From JADCRZ01 sp039921525 (GTDB lineage: Bacteria > Bacteroidota > Bacteroidia > Chitinophagales > Chitinophagaceae), in the NCBI GenBank assembly GCA_039921525.1, contig JBDSBP010000091.1:1-46002 (forward strand): a DNA stretch of 46,002 nt, in the 5' to 3' direction. Position 1 is the first letter of the stretch. Each line of letters opens with the position of its first letter. Positions 16,422 to 24,906 of this stretch are shown here, piece after piece. The notes below the pieces were generated by a model that had not been told where the DNA came from, did not search any database, and was given only the letters and a program-made list of their open reading frames with translations. The position numbers and the translations under genes were made by a program.

Positions 16422-17300
16422 ATGAAAAAGACGATCTTGCCGCTTTTGCTGATTACGCTTTTCTTTGCTGCTTGTGATAACAGTGCCCAGCAATCAACAG
16501 AGGAAAGCAATGACTCATTACCAATCGTAGATGCAACCAAAGACTGGAAGTTTGGCATTGCACTATGGACATTCCATACTTTTAATTTTCCAACTGCATT
16601 GTCTTTAGTTGATAGTGCCGGCCTCGTTTATATCGAACCAAATACTTTTCATAAAAGCGGACCCGAATTAAAAGATTCATCCATATCCCAGCTTTCACCA
16701 TCCGGAATTGAAAAATTGAAATCACTTATCAATCAAAAAGGACTCAAGGCAGAATCTATTTATATAGTTGGAGACTCTACCATCTTGTCCTGGAAAAAGC
16801 AATTTGATATAGCGAAACAGTTCGGTGTTGCCTTTGTAACAACAGAACCTCCATTAACAATGTGGGATAGCATTGACAGCCTGGCGGGCGCATATGGTAT
16901 CAAAGTAGCCATCCATGAACATTGGAAAGGCGTGAGCCATTACTGGAACCCTGACACTTTGTTGATGGCTTTAAAGGGCCATCCAAACTTTGGCGCCTGT
17001 GCAGATCTTGGTCATTGGCCAAAGAGTGGAATAGATCCTGTTCAGGCGCTTCAAAAATTAAGCGGCAATGTTATGGCTGTGCATTTAAAAGATATCGCTG
17101 CATTCAACGATCCAACATTAAAAGATGTTCCCGTGGGAACCGGCATTTTGAATTTTCCTGCCATTTTCGAAGAGTTGAGGTCGCAAAAATTCAAGGGGCA
17201 TATTTATATCGAACGGGATGCAGAAGATAAACCCAGCAACCTGCCCTCGGTGATAAAAACGGTGAAGTTTTATAATGACGCGGTGAGTAAGCTGAAGTGA
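16422..17300 (+). CDS. Lipoprotein sugar-phosphate isomerase/epimerase-like TIM barrel, 292 aa
   Basis: The signal sequence ends in a lipobox (LFFAAC, Cys 18), so it is predicted to be a lipoprotein. The rest has the xylose isomerase-like/AP endonuclease 2 TIM-barrel pattern: FGIALWTF at the first strand, IHEHWKGVSHYWNP and ADLGHWPKSGIDP with His/Asp/Glu metal ligands, MAVHLKD, and GHIYIERD at the last strands. Such periplasmic homologues are frequent in Bacteroidota glycan loci, where their substrates are mostly unknown. It follows the GH106 gene closely. A repeat-rich 318-base gap separates it from the P450 gene. Confidence 0.88.
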   Translation: MKKTILPLLLITLFFAACDNSAQQSTEESNDSLPIVDATKDWKFGIALWTFHTFNFPTALSLVDSAGLVYIEPNTFHKSGPELKDSSISQLSPSGIEKLKSLINQKGLKAESIYIVGDSTILSWKKQFDIAKQFGVAFVTTEPPLTMWDSIDSLAGAYGIKVAIHEHWKGVSHYWNPDTLLMALKGHPNFGACADLGHWPKSGIDPVQALQKLSGNVMAVHLKDIAAFNDPTLKDVPVGTGILNFPAIFEELRSQKFKGHIYIERDAEDKPSNLPSVIKTVKFYNDAVSKLK

Positions 17301-17337
17301 GGGGAGTTTATAACTAATTATGGCGATTGTTCTATCT

Positions 17338-17542
17338 TCCCCTCCTTTTTTAAGGGGGGGGACGTTCAGGAACGATGCGAAGCCCGTGGGGGAACGGGGA
17401 TGGTTGCAGCGGGGTGTTACGTTATTGCTGAACTTGTTGAGGGCATGAACATATTTGTTGGCTACACGCCGCAGCAACTACCCCCGTTGTATTCCGTGCT
17501 GCGCAACGGAATACAACATCCCCTCCTTGGAAAAGGAGGGGA
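17338..17542. repeat. 205-bp nested foldback (MITE-like) element
   Basis: The outer ends are a perfect 12-base inverted repeat (TCCCCTCCTTTT at 17338-17349, AAAAGGAGGGGA at 17531-17542). Inside are an imperfect inverted pair (GTTGCAGCGGGGTGT near 17403 and ACACGCCGCAGCAAC near 17463) and a tight hairpin (GTTGTATTCCGT / ACGGAATACAAC, 17486-17517). No coding frame was accepted. It fills the gap between the epimerase-like gene and the P450 gene; similar GGGG-rich hairpins are typical of non-autonomous elements. Confidence 0.65.
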
Positions 17543-17618
17543 TGGTATAACAATCACTCTCAAAGGTTTCATTGCCCTCATCCATTTTTAAATTAACTTC
17601 AATCATCAATATCCCAGC

Positions 17619-19067
17619 ATGAATACCGAAATCACAGGCAGTGTACATAAAACCCAATCACTCCCGGGAACTATCTCGATAAATGAACTTCCCGGCCCTG
17701 CGGGACTGCCACTTTTGGGAAACGTATTACAATTACCCACCGAAAAACTTCACCGGGTATTTGCAAAGTGGAGCGACCAATACGGACCTATTTATAAAAT
17801 CAAGTTAGGTATAATACCTATTGTTGTTATTACTGCCCCGGAATCCGTTCAGCATGTATTAAAAAACAGGCCCGATAAATTCCGGAGGCTGGGCAAAATG
17901 GATTTCATCATTCGAGAAGTAGGCATCTCCGGTGTTTTCAACGCGGAAGGGGAAGAGTGGAAACAGCAACGAAAGGTAGTTACACAGGCACTTAACTTAC
18001 AACACATCAAATCATTCTTTCCCTTACTTGTTACCATAACCGAAAAATTTTTAGCGCGTTGGAATAGATTGTCTTCCGAAAATTCCCTCCTCGAAGTAAA
18101 AAGTGAATTGACGCGTTATACCGTTGACAATACCTCATTGCTTGCTTTTGGATACAATATGAACACCATCGAAAAAGATAAAGACATCATCCAGGAACAT
18201 CTTAAAAATATTTTTCCCGCAATATTTAATCGCATCAGCCTGCCGGTTCCTTACTGGAGATACCTGAAATTACCCGCAGATAAAAAATTGGAAAAATCGT
18301 TGGCGTTTATCAATAAGTTCATGCAGGGAATAGTAGATAAGACAAGGGAGGAGATGGCTCAAAATCCGGAGCTGGATATGCAACCTACCAATTTTCTACA
18401 GGCAGTAATTGCGGCTTCTGATCCTGAAAATCCCGTTTCCAATGAAGAGATCATTGGCAATGTTCTAACCATGCTGCTGGCAGGCGAAGACACTACCGCA
18501 CACACCATTGCCTGGGTCCTTTATTTCATGCATCTTTATCCTGAAGTTCAACAAAAAATGCAGCAGGAAGCCGACCGCATCCTCGGTAATGAAAACACCC
18601 TGAAAGAATATGATGATATAGCAAAGCTTACCTACATTGAAGCAGTAACTTTTGAGTCGATGCGTTTTAAACCCGTTGCACCTGTTTTATATTTCGACAC
18701 GCTGGAAGATGTAGCAATTGAAGGAGTGCAGCTTCCAAAGGGTACCGCCGTTTTTTTACAAACCAATTATGAGGTTACCAAAGAAACAAATTTTTCAAAT
18801 GCGGATAAATTTATGCCTGAACGCTGGATGGCAGGTGGCTGCCCTGTTTTTAAGGTACATGACGAAAGGGCATTTATACCGTTTGGCGCGGGACCCAGAT
18901 TTTGCCCTGGTTACCATCTTGCCATGGTGGAGATAAAGACTGTTCTCTCTATGATTTGCAAACACTTTACAGTGGTTATGCAAACCAGGCCGGAGGATGT
19001 AAAAGAAATCCTCGCATTTACGATGATGCCTTCCGAGTTTGTTATCAGACTGGAGAGAAGAAAATAA
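17619..19067 (+). CDS. Cytochrome P450, 482 aa
   Basis: A haem-thiolate monooxygenase. The Pro-rich N-terminus (LPGPAGLPLLGNVL) is followed by the I-helix oxygen-binding motif AGEDTT (289-294), the K-helix ExxR (E346, R349), the PERW meander motif (400-403) and the haem loop FGAGPRFCPG, with Cys 429 as the axial ligand. There is no membrane anchor, so it is predicted to be a soluble CYP. No ferredoxin or reductase gene is adjacent, so electrons must come from elsewhere. Its sequence resembles fatty-acid or xenobiotic hydroxylating classes, but the substrate cannot be read. It appears monocistronic. Confidence 0.96.
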   Translation: MNTEITGSVHKTQSLPGTISINELPGPAGLPLLGNVLQLPTEKLHRVFAKWSDQYGPIYKIKLGIIPIVVITAPESVQHVLKNRPDKFRRLGKMDFIIREVGISGVFNAEGEEWKQQRKVVTQALNLQHIKSFFPLLVTITEKFLARWNRLSSENSLLEVKSELTRYTVDNTSLLAFGYNMNTIEKDKDIIQEHLKNIFPAIFNRISLPVPYWRYLKLPADKKLEKSLAFINKFMQGIVDKTREEMAQNPELDMQPTNFLQAVIAASDPENPVSNEEIIGNVLTMLLAGEDTTAHTIAWVLYFMHLYPEVQQKMQQEADRILGNENTLKEYDDIAKLTYIEAVTFESMRFKPVAPVLYFDTLEDVAIEGVQLPKGTAVFLQTNYEVTKETNFSNADKFMPERWMAGGCPVFKVHDERAFIPFGAGPRFCPGYHLAMVEIKTVLSMICKHFTVVMQTRPEDVKEILAFTMMPSEFVIRLERRK

Positions 19068-19270
19068 CGCATTATTGCTTTCACCGCCTGCTATTTAAAG
19101 GAAATGTATCCTATTGACCGCCATGATGCAGGTAAGGATAAATATCCACCAACTGATGGAACCCACGTTTTTAGCGTGCCTGAACTTGTTGGCATAGACT
19201 TCATACGCAACCTTTTTACAATCATAACAACCCATTAATCATTTCCATCAGCGGTTCAGACATATTTCAG

Positions 19271-19840
19271 CTATCCCAATATTTTGGAAACGAAATCCGA
19301 GTGTAAACTGATTTTTAAAAAACCTGCCAGCCCAAAAATTATTCCTGTCAGACTCACTGCGCTGGCGAAATAAAGAAGTCTTTTATTTTGCGTGGGCGAA
19401 CTGATACCAAACATGGCCATTGAAATGGTTAAGAGGGCATCCGTCATGTCAAACTGGTCATCAAAAAGATTGAGGTCGTCATACTCTTTTTGAAAGCCTT
19501 CTGCCTGCGTTTTTATTTCCGCTTTTTCTTTATCATAACGACTAATTTGCGCTTCGTACTTTTTGATTAATTCGTCGCTGCCAGGAGGTTTTTCAAGTTT
19601 CAATATTTCCAAACTGTTCTCCATTATGGATTGCTTGGTGCTTTTAGCCTGGAAATAAGACCATGAATCAATGGCATGCGCCTGTGCCTGCGACATTGTC
19701 TGAACAATATTACCATCCTTAACATTACATAACGCCATAACGCTGGCGGTGATAGCCACGAAAAGCGCTACTCTGGAATTGATTTTATTATTACCGGATT
19801 GCTCTATTGTTTCCTGGATTGTTTCAGTAAGGTCGGGCAT
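19271..19840 (-). CDS. DUF4337 family membrane protein, 189 aa
   Basis: Residues 21-40 form a first membrane segment, followed by a periplasm- or cytoplasm-facing coiled coil (about 60-120, with DSWSYFQAKSTKQSI characteristic of this family) and two further membrane segments near 131-148 and 155-176. The pattern and length match DUF4337 proteins, whose function is unknown. It is transcribed alone, convergent with the P450 gene; the 200-base gap between them shows nothing convincing. Confidence 0.8.
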   Translation of the reverse strand: MPDLTETIQETIEQSGNNKINSRVALFVAITASVMALCNVKDGNIVQTMSQAQAHAIDSWSYFQAKSTKQSIMENSLEILKLEKPPGSDELIKKYEAQISRYDKEKAEIKTQAEGFQKEYDDLNLFDDQFDMTDALLTISMAMFGISSPTQNKRLLYFASAVSLTGIIFGLAGFLKISLHSDFVSKILG

Positions 19841-19993
19841 AAAAAAAGGTTCACCCCAATAATAGGAATAACAATGAATGGCCCGTTAATTTACATACAC
19901 GATAACCCCGAATTACCTTGCATGAATTATGTAAGAGATGGCAATGTTAGAGTATAAATTGAAAGACATCTGATCCAAATTCGCTATGGAAAA

Positions 19994-20404
19994 TTAAATG
20001 GCTTTCATTTTATTCGCCTTTGCATCATGTGTGATGGTTGCCAAACCAAGCGCCTCCATCAAGGGCGGTAGATACACACCAAAACGGCCACGCAATCCTT
20101 TCTTCAAACCATACCATCCACCGACAGGATTTTTATCGGATCGTCCCCATGCTTCCACGGTTCCTTCCCTGGCGGGCTTTTGTTCATCAGCGCCGCCGAG
20201 TTCCATCCAGTCGCCATGTTTTTTGAGCATGGTATGCAGGTCATTAATGCATCGTGCATCGTAATGCAAAATTGTTTTGCCAACAACACAAACGATTATT
20301 TCCGTACCTTCTTTATTAACATCCTTATACATTTCATATTCAGAGGTCCCTGGCGGAGTTTTCAACTTCCAGGGATTTTCTTTCGTGCCCGTTGATTTAG
20401 CCAT
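19994..20404 (-). CDS. Conserved small protein, DUF6855-like, 136 aa
   Basis: Begins AKSTGTKENPWKLKTPPGTS and ends in a hydrophobic-basic tail. The opening, with a conserved Trp-Lys-Leu-Lys-Thr-Pro-Pro-Gly segment, and the later GRSDKNPVGGWYGLKKGLRGR motif resemble a widespread uncharacterised bacterial family I associate with DUF6855; that family name is from memory and was not checked. It is soluble with no signal peptide. A nine-unit heptamer array lies 15 bases upstream of the start, where its ribosome-binding site or promoter would be. Confidence 0.7.
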   Translation of the reverse strand: MAKSTGTKENPWKLKTPPGTSEYEMYKDVNKEGTEIIVCVVGKTILHYDARCINDLHTMLKKHGDWMELGGADEQKPAREGTVEAWGRSDKNPVGGWYGLKKGLRGRFGVYLPPLMEALGLATITHDAKANKMKAI

Positions 20405-20418
20405 GAGTATTTATTTTA

Positions 20419-20482
20419 GGTATGAGGTATCAGGTTTGAGGGATGAGGTGTGAGGTATGAGGTGTGAGGTATGAGGTATGAG
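20419..20482 (+). repeat. Nine tandem GGTATGA heptamers
   Basis: Nine uninterrupted seven-base units from 20419 to 20481: five are GGTATGA or differ at one base, and the others are GGTATCA, GGTTTGA, GGGATGA and GGTGTGA. It abuts the start of the leftward gene at 20404. Complementary TCATACC units occur at 20681-20697. Confidence 0.95.
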
Positions 20483-20571
20483 AAAACGACTCTTTTTTTT
20501 AGAATACGAATATCACTAATCATACGTATATTTTAAAGAATATTTTTCTCAAAAAGAAATCGCTAAGTATA

Positions 20572-20698
20572 TCACTTCGTACTGCAACCTCTATATAACT
20601 TCCAGGTTATATACATTGTGACATCGGACCAACCTGGTAACCAAAGCTGATAGCCGATAGCTGACGGCTGATAGCTGAACTCATACCTCATACCTCAA
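20572..20698 (+). repeat. Composite repeat, copy 1 (plus orientation)
   Basis: A unit made of about 60 bases of unique sequence (TATATAACTTCCAGGTTAT, CATTGTGA, TCGGAC, AACC) followed by a heptamer array: GCTGATA, GCCGATA, GCTGACG, GCTGATA, GCTGAAC, TCATACC, TCATACC, all in one seven-base register. A second copy lies inverted at 22892-23010, and a 30-base heptamer core (20646-20675) is identical in both. The pair brackets the VOC and ScyD-like genes. Confidence 0.85.
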
Positions 20699-20723
20699 AG
20701 CCGGCCGTCTATAACGGCTTTGG

Positions 20724-21122
20724 TTAGCTGCCTGCATGTAACGCCATCCGGTTGCCTTCCGAATCCATGAAAAAAGCCATATATCCTATATTTTCCCCGA
20801 TACTTGTTTTGGGCATGATGAGCTTCCCTCCTGCTGTTTCAATCCGGTCGATGACGTGCTGGATGGCGGGGTTGGCATTAAGATAAATAACTGCTCCGTC
20901 TGCGCTGGGTTTATGCATCGATCCTTTTACCAGTGCACCGGAAACCTTACCATTGGTCGCTTGCATGTCATACGGGAAAAAAGTCATTTCCATACCCATC
21001 ATTTCCTGGGTATCCATCTTTATGTCGAGGATGGCCTCATAAAACTTCTTTGCTCTTGCCGTGTCGGTAACCGGTATTTCAAACCAGTTTAATGAATTGG
21101 TGTTTGCGCTGATCTTTTCCAT
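20724..21122 (-). CDS. VOC (glyoxalase/dioxygenase superfamily) protein, 132 aa
   Basis: A single vicinal-oxygen-chelate fold. The opening WFEIPVTDTARAKKFYEAIL is the family's first beta-alpha motif, and the second half repeats the pattern (QHVIDRIETAGGKLIMPKTS, MAFFMDSEGNRMALH). The Met-rich centre (MGMEMTFFPYD) resembles the uncharacterised PA5022/YdfO-like subgroup often annotated simply as VOC protein. It is cytoplasmic with substrate unknown. It is transcribed alone on the minus strand, with composite repeat copy 1 just past its stop. Confidence 0.88.
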   Translation of the reverse strand: MEKISANTNSLNWFEIPVTDTARAKKFYEAILDIKMDTQEMMGMEMTFFPYDMQATNGKVSGALVKGSMHKPSADGAVIYLNANPAIQHVIDRIETAGGKLIMPKTSIGENIGYMAFFMDSEGNRMALHAGS

Positions 21123-21732
21123 ATGTTTTTTTTATGGGTGAAAAATGAAAAATACTATAAGATTTAATGAATGTCAAGTAAAAATGTTTAAAATATTTAG
21201 AGCCGCCTGGCGATAATTCCGTCGGATAATTAGTACGTGCTCACTGGTCATTGCATTTTTGCGAGCGCTTTTTACCGATACTTTAAAGACGAATGGTTAA
21301 TGCGGATTTGGACAACGGGTGAATTTATATTTCGCCATCTTTTAACCAGGCACCATAAATACCTGGCATTAACAATAAACAATTACGTCTTTTTTTGCAT
21401 ATTTAAAAAACTCATTGTACCTTGAATCTTTAATTATATCCTGCAGATTTTTGAACTGGCGTTATTCTATTATTACGGGCTTTGTCAGGAATTAATTATG
21501 AATCCGAATTTGTCTTTTCGTATCAATCTTACCCTGATTGGATATCCGGCTCGGAGGAGGTCCATCTTCTTCCAAGAATTTTTAAATACAATATCCACCT
21601 CACCACAAGCATCTTTTTTCGACACTTTACCGTTCAAGGTCAGCCATGGTTGATTTGCAGTTTCGGTTAGTCAGTGATAGTTTAACCCTATGAGCGCCTG
21701 GTATTTATAAGCATAAATAAAAAAGGACCAAT
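21123..21732. other. 610-base region with no recognised gene
   Basis: AT-rich gap between divergent genes. No ORF here looks like a protein and no hairpin or repeat stands out. It must contain both promoters. An AAAAAGGACCA sequence just before 21733 is a plausible ribosome-binding site for the ScyD-like gene. Confidence 0.4.
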
Positions 21733-22884
21733 ATGAAAAAAACAATTTCTACCCAGATTTCGTTTATTATTTTAATTGTTCTGGCTTTTACTGCCTGTAA
21801 AAAGGAAAAGCCGGCCGATTGCAATTGTCATGGCAGTGATAGTACTGCCGTTAAAGTAACGGTTTTTGCCACCGGTTTTAATAACCCCCGCGGGTTGAAG
21901 TTTGGACCTGATGGTATGCTATACGTTGCAGAAGCAGGTATAGGTGGTAAGGACTCAACCGTTGGCAAGTGTTTGCAAGTAGCTTTCCCGATAGGTCCTT
22001 TTGTGGGAAGTCCGATCGGTGGCCGCATTTCTAAAGTCAGTGCTTCCGGCTTACGTACAACCGTCTCAGATCGGTTACCTTCCTCCAAAGGAAATGATAT
22101 TACTGGTGGCGACATTGAGGGCGTGGCCGACATCGCTTTTCTTAATGGTATTGGATATGCACTGATTGCGGGTGGTGGCTGTACGCACGGTGTTCCGTCT
22201 GTTCCCAACAGCATCGTAAGAATGAATGGAAATGGTGGTTTTACTGTTATCGCCAATCTTAGCGAATGGCTTTTAACACACCCTGCCAAAAATACCGCAC
22301 CTGGTGATTTTGACCCGGAAGGAACTCCCTATAGCATGATCGTTTACAATAATAACTTTTATGTTATAGAACCTAACCATGGTGAATTTTTAAAGGTTAC
22401 ACCTGCCGGAGTGATAACTAGGATTGCTGATATTTCTGCTACACAGGGACACATTGTACCCACAGTGGTTGCCGCTTATAACGGTAATTTCCTGGTTAGT
22501 AACCTGGCTCCTTTTCCAATTGTTGAGGGCAGCTCCAATGTTTATAAAATTACACCTGCTGGCCAGATCAGCATTTGGGCAACCGGCGTAACATCTGTTT
22601 TAGGAATTGCTGTTGATGACAAATACCGGGTATATATTCTTGAAAATACGGTGGGGGCTCCTTTCCCGACACCTGGTATGGGTAGGATTATCCGGATTAA
22701 TGAAAATGGTTCCAGGTCAATTATTTATTCCGGACTTACATTACCTACTGGTTTAACCATTGGGCCTGATAAAAATCTATATGTTTCCAATGTTGGCCTG
22801 GGACCCACAGCTATTGGAGGCGGGCAAGTATTGAAGATTGAAGTAAAAGATTGTGCTAAGAAAGAGGTGGGTATTAAGTATTAG
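21733..22884 (+). CDS. ScyD/ScyE-like beta-propeller lipoprotein, 383 aa
   Basis: A lipobox (VLAFTAC, Cys 22) marks it as a lipoprotein. The mature part has repeated propeller-blade phrases: NNPRGLKFGPDGMLYVAEAG, GRISKVSASG, NSIVRMNGNGG, GEFLKVTPAGVITRIAD, NVYKITPAGQIS, TLPTGLTIGPDKNLYVSNVG. This matches the ScyD/ScyE family, named after cyanobacterial scytonemin-cluster proteins but common in bacteria that do not make scytonemin. It probably folds as a six-bladed propeller on the outer surface or in the periplasm. The ligand is unknown. A heptamer repeat begins right after its stop. Confidence 0.88.
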   Translation: MKKTISTQISFIILIVLAFTACKKEKPADCNCHGSDSTAVKVTVFATGFNNPRGLKFGPDGMLYVAEAGIGGKDSTVGKCLQVAFPIGPFVGSPIGGRISKVSASGLRTTVSDRLPSSKGNDITGGDIEGVADIAFLNGIGYALIAGGGCTHGVPSVPNSIVRMNGNGGFTVIANLSEWLLTHPAKNTAPGDFDPEGTPYSMIVYNNNFYVIEPNHGEFLKVTPAGVITRIADISATQGHIVPTVVAAYNGNFLVSNLAPFPIVEGSSNVYKITPAGQISIWATGVTSVLGIAVDDKYRVYILENTVGAPFPTPGMGRIIRINENGSRSIIYSGLTLPTGLTIGPDKNLYVSNVGLGPTAIGGGQVLKIEVKDCAKKEVGIKY

Positions 22885-22891
22885 GAAGTGT

Positions 22892-23010
22892 GAGGTGTGA
22901 GGTTGGCTATCAGCCGTCAGCTATCGGCTATCAGCTTTTGCCTCCGGGTTTGTCCGATTCACAATGTCAATAACCTGGAAGTTATATAAAGTTATGAGGC
23001 ATTATGAAGT
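22892..23010 (-). repeat. Composite repeat, copy 2 (minus orientation)
   Basis: Read on the minus strand it gives the same order as copy 1 at 20572: TATATAACTTCCAGGTTAT, CATTGTGA, TCGGAC, AACC, then GCTGATA, GCCGATA, GCTGACG, GCTGATA, GCC and CTCACACC units. The 30-base heptamer core at 22906-22935 is identical to copy 1. It starts eight bases after the ScyD-like stop. The remaining 23011-23277 shows no further feature. Confidence 0.85.
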
Positions 23011-23277
23011 TTGAATATCAGTTTCCGATGTGCGACGCCAATATTACGATTTCAATAACTCAAACACGGTTGACTTCCAGTTCAAAAATTTAATCACAAG
23101 AGGCCACCAGGGATCACCACAAGGAGCCCGGCATAAAACTATAATCATGCTGCTGACTTCAATTTCAGCCAATTTGTGCTTCACGTGGTAGCTTTTTATT
23201 CCCTGCGGTTAATATGCTTAGCTGCGGAAGTTGTGTAAAAAATTGGGGGCATGATAAATACATCTTACTAGCAAAAT

Positions 23278-23315
23278 AAAATGACCGTTTTAAGTGAATT
23301 TAAAACGGTCATTTT
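23278..23315. terminator. Bidirectional rho-independent terminator
   Basis: A perfect 16-pair stem (AAAATGACCGTTTTAA and its complement) with a six-base loop and T-rich tails on both strands. It lies 46 bases past the susD stop and therefore ends the leftward susC-susD transcript, and can also stop rightward read-through. Confidence 0.92.
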
Positions 23316-23360
23316 ATTTCTAGCATCGATCAGGCAATATTTCGCCTTGCTTCAAGTCAG

Positions 23361-24857
23361 TTAAAAATATGGGCTCAACGCACCTTCATCTGCCGGAAGA
23401 TCGTAAAACAACGTCAGGTTGGTGAAGGCATTGTTAGGCGGAACGGCGCCTGCGGGAAAATAATAATTTAAAGGATTTGCCTTAACCCTGGCTCCATAGG
23501 CTGTTATCACTGCAACTGCGGTGCCTGATCTTACCAAATCGAACCAGCGTTTGTTTTCAAAAGCCAATTCAATTCTTCTCTCCCTCAGTATAGCATCACG
23601 GAGATCAGTAGCTGTAGATGCAGGCAACCCGGCACGGGTGCGAACCTGGTTCAGGTAAGTAGCAGCCTCTGCAGCTTTGCCCTGTTCGTTGAGAGCTTCC
23701 GCCATAAATAATAAAACTTCCGCATAACGGTATATCGGCCAGTTATTACCGGTATTGCCAAACAAGGCATGTGTCTTGGCAAATTTTTTGACGTAAGGGT
23801 AAACCTTGTTATCCCGTAAGCTTCCGCTTAATGTAACATATGCTATGGAGATGTCTTTTCTTTTATCACCCGCTTCATAAGCAGCTATAATGTCGGGTGT
23901 AGGCGCATTATTCCCTTCACCTGACAGCGACTGGGGGTTTGATACGCCGGTAATCGGCTGCAGTTCCGCCGCTGTCATAGGCCGTGGTAAAAAATTATAA
24001 ATGATGCTCCCGTTATAACCTGCGGAACCTTCCTGGAATTGAACTTCAAAAACAGATTCCTGGTTATTCTTGTTATCATTGGTATTTGAAAACGCATTAT
24101 TATAATCAGCCATTAACGAATATCCATCATTGCTAATCACATCCCGAAGCAAAGGTTCAGCTAAAGCCCATTTTTTTTGCTGGATATACGCATTCGCCAG
24201 CAATACTTTGGCTGCTCCGGAGGTAACTCTGCCCGGTTCCTGTTTTGCTTTGTTTAAAAGAATTTTGCTTGCTGCGTCAGCATCTTTTCCTATCTGTAGA
24301 TATACCGAATCTACCGACATTAGCGGCAATGCAGCTTCAGCACGATTAGTGACCGGTGTAAGATGCATAGGCACTTTTCCAAAATACCGGGCTAATTCAA
24401 AATAGGCGTATGCTCTCAGGAACAAAGCCTGCCCCTTTAAATTATTTTTTGAGTCTGCAGCAAAATCTACGGCATCAATGGTCGCCAGGATCTGGTTGGC
24501 ACGTGCTATGATCAGGTAATCCTGGCGGTACTGGTTCAACACATTACCATTGGTGGTAACTCCACCAGCTGAAGGCAACGCGAAATCTGCCACATTTTCC
24601 GTTGGATCCACGGCGCCAAAAAGAATATTACGGAAGTAATAGGTGTTGTCGGAATGCATCTCCCCTAAAATATATGCCGGGCCGTTTACAATGCTTCGCA
24701 GAGGAACATAGGCCCCGTTTACCGCCTGTTTAAAATCGGCCTCCGTTTTAAAAAAAGTGGCCGAGCTCAGGTTTGTTTCCGGGGTTACTACTAAGAATTT
24801 CTTGCAGCCCGTTATCATAAAGCCGGCCAGTATGATTATTATAAGTCTTGATTTCAT
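23361..24857 (-). CDS. SusD/RagB-type nutrient-binding lipoprotein, 498 aa
   Basis: The outer-membrane lipoprotein partner of the upstream SusC. The lipobox is MITGC (Cys 18) followed by the family opening KKFLVVTPETNLSSATFFKT. The N-terminal SusD-like domain has TPR-type helices (YLIIARANQILATID, LFLRAYAYFELARYFG), and the C-terminal RagB/SusD region ends in LRERRIELAFENKRWFDLVR. It binds glycan at the cell surface and closes as a lid on the SusC barrel. Spacing of 49 bases from susC and the shared terminator at 23278 show a two-gene operon. No glycosidase or regulator is directly attached, so the substrate cannot be inferred. Confidence 0.97.
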   Translation of the reverse strand: MKSRLIIIILAGFMITGCKKFLVVTPETNLSSATFFKTEADFKQAVNGAYVPLRSIVNGPAYILGEMHSDNTYYFRNILFGAVDPTENVADFALPSAGGVTTNGNVLNQYRQDYLIIARANQILATIDAVDFAADSKNNLKGQALFLRAYAYFELARYFGKVPMHLTPVTNRAEAALPLMSVDSVYLQIGKDADAASKILLNKAKQEPGRVTSGAAKVLLANAYIQQKKWALAEPLLRDVISNDGYSLMADYNNAFSNTNDNKNNQESVFEVQFQEGSAGYNGSIIYNFLPRPMTAAELQPITGVSNPQSLSGEGNNAPTPDIIAAYEAGDKRKDISIAYVTLSGSLRDNKVYPYVKKFAKTHALFGNTGNNWPIYRYAEVLLFMAEALNEQGKAAEAATYLNQVRTRAGLPASTATDLRDAILRERRIELAFENKRWFDLVRSGTAVAVITAYGARVKANPLNYYFPAGAVPPNNAFTNLTLFYDLPADEGALSPYF

Positions 24858-24906
24858 CTTATGAAAATAAAATATTAGAAAAAATAATTTTAAAAATCTA
24901 CACCCG

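Noticed and set aside
17619..19067. P450 as part of the GH106/epimerase operon
   Set aside because: A 318-base gap with a foldback element separates it, and no shared pathway is apparent.
20419..20698. Heptamer arrays as a CRISPR array
   Set aside because: Units are seven bases with no spacers and there are no cas genes nearby.
21733..22884. ScyD-like gene as evidence for scytonemin synthesis
   Set aside because: The family is widespread in bacteria without the pigment, and no other scytonemin genes are present.
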